A DNA stretch of 7,801 nucleotides from Ilumatobacteraceae bacterium (GTDB lineage Bacteria; Actinomycetota; Acidimicrobiia; Acidimicrobiales; Ilumatobacteraceae): the NCBI GenBank assembly GCA_021741795.1, contig JAIOXC010000064.1, positions 1-7,801 of the forward strand, written 5' to 3'. The first letter of the stretch is position 1, and each line of letters opens with the position of its first letter. Positions 6,329 through 7,801 of the stretch are shown here, piece by piece. The notes beneath the pieces are model-generated. The model saw only the letters and a program-made list of their open reading frames with translations, did not search any database and had not been told where the DNA came from. The translations under genes and the position numbers were made by a program.

Positions 6329-7102
6329 TTATCGCGCGTAGGTAACGCCACCGTCAACAACGACAGTTGATCCAACCACGTAGTCGCCGGCGCGAGATGC
6401 CAAATAAATCGCTGCACCAGCCATGTCTTCTGGTGTGCCAATGCGGCCGGATGGAATTGCGGCTGCGATTGCATCACCGTGGTCGCGTGCAACCTTGTTC
6501 ATGTCGGAAGCGAAGGCGCCAGGTGCAATTGCAGTGACACCAATGCCGTCTTTAATGAGACGCAACGCCATGCGTTTTGTCATATGAATGAGACCAGCCT
6601 TGCTACCGGCATATGGGTATGTCTCTTCCAAGTTGGTCGAGATGCCGTCGATGGATGCGATGTTGATGACCTTTGCAAGGTGACCATTCTTTGCGGCGGC
6701 GGCACGTAATTGAGGTGCGAGTGCTTGGGTGAGAAAGAACGGTGTCTTTAAGTTGAGGTCAACTGTCTTATCCCATCCGCTTTCTGGAAACTCGTCGAAG
6801 GCCGCGCCCCACGCAGCGCCAGCGTTGTTGACAAGAATGTCAAGAGTCTCTTCGCGTTTCGCAATTTCTGCAGCGAGTGTTTCAATGCCAGCTTGGGTCG
6901 AAATGTCTCCCGGGATCGAGATGCATTCGCCATACATGCTCAGGTTCTTTGCTGCTGCATCGCACTGGGCAGCTTTGCGAGCAGTGATATAGACGCGCGA
7001 ACAACCGTGCTCCAAAAATCCTTGGACGATCATTGCTCCGATGCCACGAGATCCACCAGTTACGAGTGCTACACGACCATTGAGTGAGAAGATATCTTTC
7101 AT
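6329..7102 (-). CDS. SDR family NAD(P)-dependent oxidoreductase (RhlG/FabG-like ketoreductase)
   Basis: This is a classical short-chain dehydrogenase/reductase, probably reducing a keto group (for example a 3-oxoacyl or other carbonyl substrate) with NAD(P)H in the cytosol; the substrate is not readable. Of 257 residues, seen: TGGSRGIG cofactor loop (15-22), end-of-strand ITARK (39-43) where Arg42 suggests NADPH preference, NNAG (92-95), catalytic tetrad N117, S150, Y164 and K168 (YAGSK), the post-catalytic APGAFASDM (193-201), and a C-terminal VVGSTVVVDGG. Blocks such as YGECISIPGDIS, FPESGWDKTVDLNLK and INIASIDGI resemble RhlG-like reductases more than housekeeping FabG. Two in-frame starts exist: GTG 7111 and ATG 7102. 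I chose ATG 7102 because TACAGT lies exactly 7 nt before it with TTGACA further upstream, and it sits just ahead of the first conserved strand. It is divergent from the MFS gene and convergent with engB. Confidence 0.93.
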   Translation of the reverse strand: MKDIFSLNGRVALVTGGSRGIGAMIVQGFLEHGCSRVYITARKAAQCDAAAKNLSMYGECISIPGDISTQAGIETLAAEIAKREETLDILVNNAGAAWGAAFDEFPESGWDKTVDLNLKTPFFLTQALAPQLRAAAAKNGHLAKVINIASIDGISTNLEETYPYAGSKAGLIHMTKRMALRLIKDGIGVTAIAPGAFASDMNKVARDHGDAIAAAIPSGRIGTPEDMAGAAIYLASRAGDYVVGSTVVVDGGVTYAR

Positions 7103-7109
7103 CCGAGCC

Positions 7110-7136
7110 ACTGTAGATCGTGAGTAGTACTGTCAA
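7110..7136 (-). promoter_or_regulatory. Promoter of the SDR gene: TTGACA -35 and TACAGT -10
   Basis: On the minus strand, TTGACA (7136-7131) is a perfect -35 hexamer. A 15-bp spacer follows, then TACAGT (7115-7110), a TANNNT -10 ending 7 nt before ATG 7102. There is no Shine-Dalgarno sequence, so the message is probably leaderless. The spacer is short compared with the usual 17 bp, which could mean a weak or activator-dependent promoter. Confidence 0.55.
7128..7133 (+). promoter_or_regulatory. Possible -10 of the MFS transporter gene
   Basis: TACTGT fits TANNNT and ends 6 nt before GTG 7140. It overlaps the TTGACA of the opposing SDR promoter, and any -35 17 bp upstream would fall on the SDR -10. 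No recognisable -35 hexamer is seen there. Confidence 0.4.
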
Positions 7137-7139
7137 CGG

Positions 7140-7801
7140 GTGCGCAAAAACCCGATGGTGGCTATTTTCCTAACAATTTTTGTTGACATGCTCGGATTCG
7201 GAATCTTGATTCCAGTATTCCCACTGTTGATCAGCCCTGGATCACCATTTCGTGTAACCCCCGAAGCCTGGTCGTTTACCCAGGGCTTGATCATGCTTGG
7301 CTGGCTGCAAGCAATATTTCCGTTTTGCATTTTTATCGCTGCGCCAATTCTTGGGCAGTTGTCGGATCGACATGGGCGTAAGCCAGTCCTCGCTTTTTCA
7401 ATTTTCGGTACCGCTATTGGCTACGCATTGTTTGCGATCGGTATCAGCACCGCAAATATTCCACTGTTGTTTGCTGCGCGCGCACTTGATGGTGTTACTG
7501 GCGGAAACTTGGCAGTTGCGCAAGCGGCAATTGGCGACGTGAGTACGCACGAGAACAGAGCAAAGAACTTTGGCATGCTCGGTGCCGCATTCGGACTCGG
7601 GTTCATCATCGGCCCGTATCTTGGCGGACGTCTCAGCACCCCAGACACAAGTTTTTATGGTCTGTTTCACACTCCAGGTTGGTTTGGTGCCACCACGCCA
7701 TTTTGGTTTGCGGCAATCTTGTCGCTCGCTAACTGCGCAAGCATCATGACGATGTTCCCCGAAACCTTGAAAGAAAAGTTCCATGGTGGCCGGATCAAAG
7801 T
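7140..7801 (+). CDS. MFS transporter, DHA1/TetA-like efflux type, 3' end off the window
   Basis: This is the N-terminal half of a 12-helix major facilitator protein in the cytoplasmic membrane, most likely a proton-driven drug or metabolite exporter. 220 residues are visible of a usual 400 or so. Seen: TM1 with VDMLGFGILIPVFPLL (15-30) including the acidic D16, TM2 around 48-70, motif A GQLSDRHGRKPVL (72-84) in the loop between TM2 and TM3, TM3 (84-101), TM4 with motif-B-like RALDGVTGG (114-122), and motif C GLGFIIGPYLGG (152-163) in TM5, the antiporter signature. A 25-residue or so extracytoplasmic loop with several Phe/Trp/Pro residues precedes TM6 (about 187-207). The start could be GTG 7140 (MRKNPMVAIF) or in-frame ATG 7155. 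I prefer GTG because a TANNNT hexamer lies 6 nt before it and it keeps basic residues ahead of TM1. Its substrate cannot be told. Confidence 0.92.
   Translation, partial: MRKNPMVAIFLTIFVDMLGFGILIPVFPLLISPGSPFRVTPEAWSFTQGLIMLGWLQAIFPFCIFIAAPILGQLSDRHGRKPVLAFSIFGTAIGYALFAIGISTANIPLLFAARALDGVTGGNLAVAQAAIGDVSTHENRAKNFGMLGAAFGLGFIIGPYLGGRLSTPDTSFYGLFHTPGWFGATTPFWFAAILSLANCASIMTMFPETLKEKFHGGRIK

Overview
The window looks like ordinary chromosome from an actinobacterium with moderate base composition: about half G+C by eye, well below soil actinomycetes. This taxonomic reading is an inference. It rests on the strongly actinobacterial character of the rhodanese-type hydroxylase, the pirin and the EthA-type monooxygenase, and on several starts with no Shine-Dalgarno sequence but a TANNNT hexamer 6-8 nt upstream, as in leaderless actinobacterial genes. 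A streamlined freshwater or marine lineage would fit. I see no phage, insertion sequence, CRISPR array, tRNA or rRNA.

Layout, left to right. A 3'-truncated trhO (tRNA uridine-34 hydroxylase) reads leftward off the window edge. It is divergent from a rightward pair: alaA (alanine-forming glutamate-pyruvate aminotransferase), then a pirin-family cupin 9 bp later. The pirin gene meets tail-to-tail, with a 14-nt overlap, a leftward gene for a ferritin-like diiron protein. A 227-bp AT-rich spacer, the largest non-coding stretch, separates that gene from a divergent EthA-type flavin monooxygenase. The ribosome-assembly GTPase engB follows 31 bp later in the same direction. engB converges, with a 17-bp gap, on a leftward short-chain dehydrogenase/reductase of RhlG/FabG type. 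The SDR is divergent, with only 37 bp between starts, from an MFS efflux-type transporter that runs off the right edge.

How the genes work together. alaA and engB are housekeeping genes and trhO modifies tRNA. The rest form a loose oxidative or accessory set (pirin, diiron protein, FMO, SDR, MFS pump). The two divergent pairs (diiron protein/FMO and SDR/MFS) each share a promoter region and may be co-regulated, but no pathway can be read from sequence alone.

I did not find a new multi-gene system. The most interesting points are a trhO reading frame with no ATG/GTG/TTG start at its conserved N-terminus, a repeated leaderless promoter layout, a diiron protein of unknown substrate beside an FMO whose Baeyer-Villiger fingerprint deviates at both ends, and the very tight SDR/MFS promoter region.
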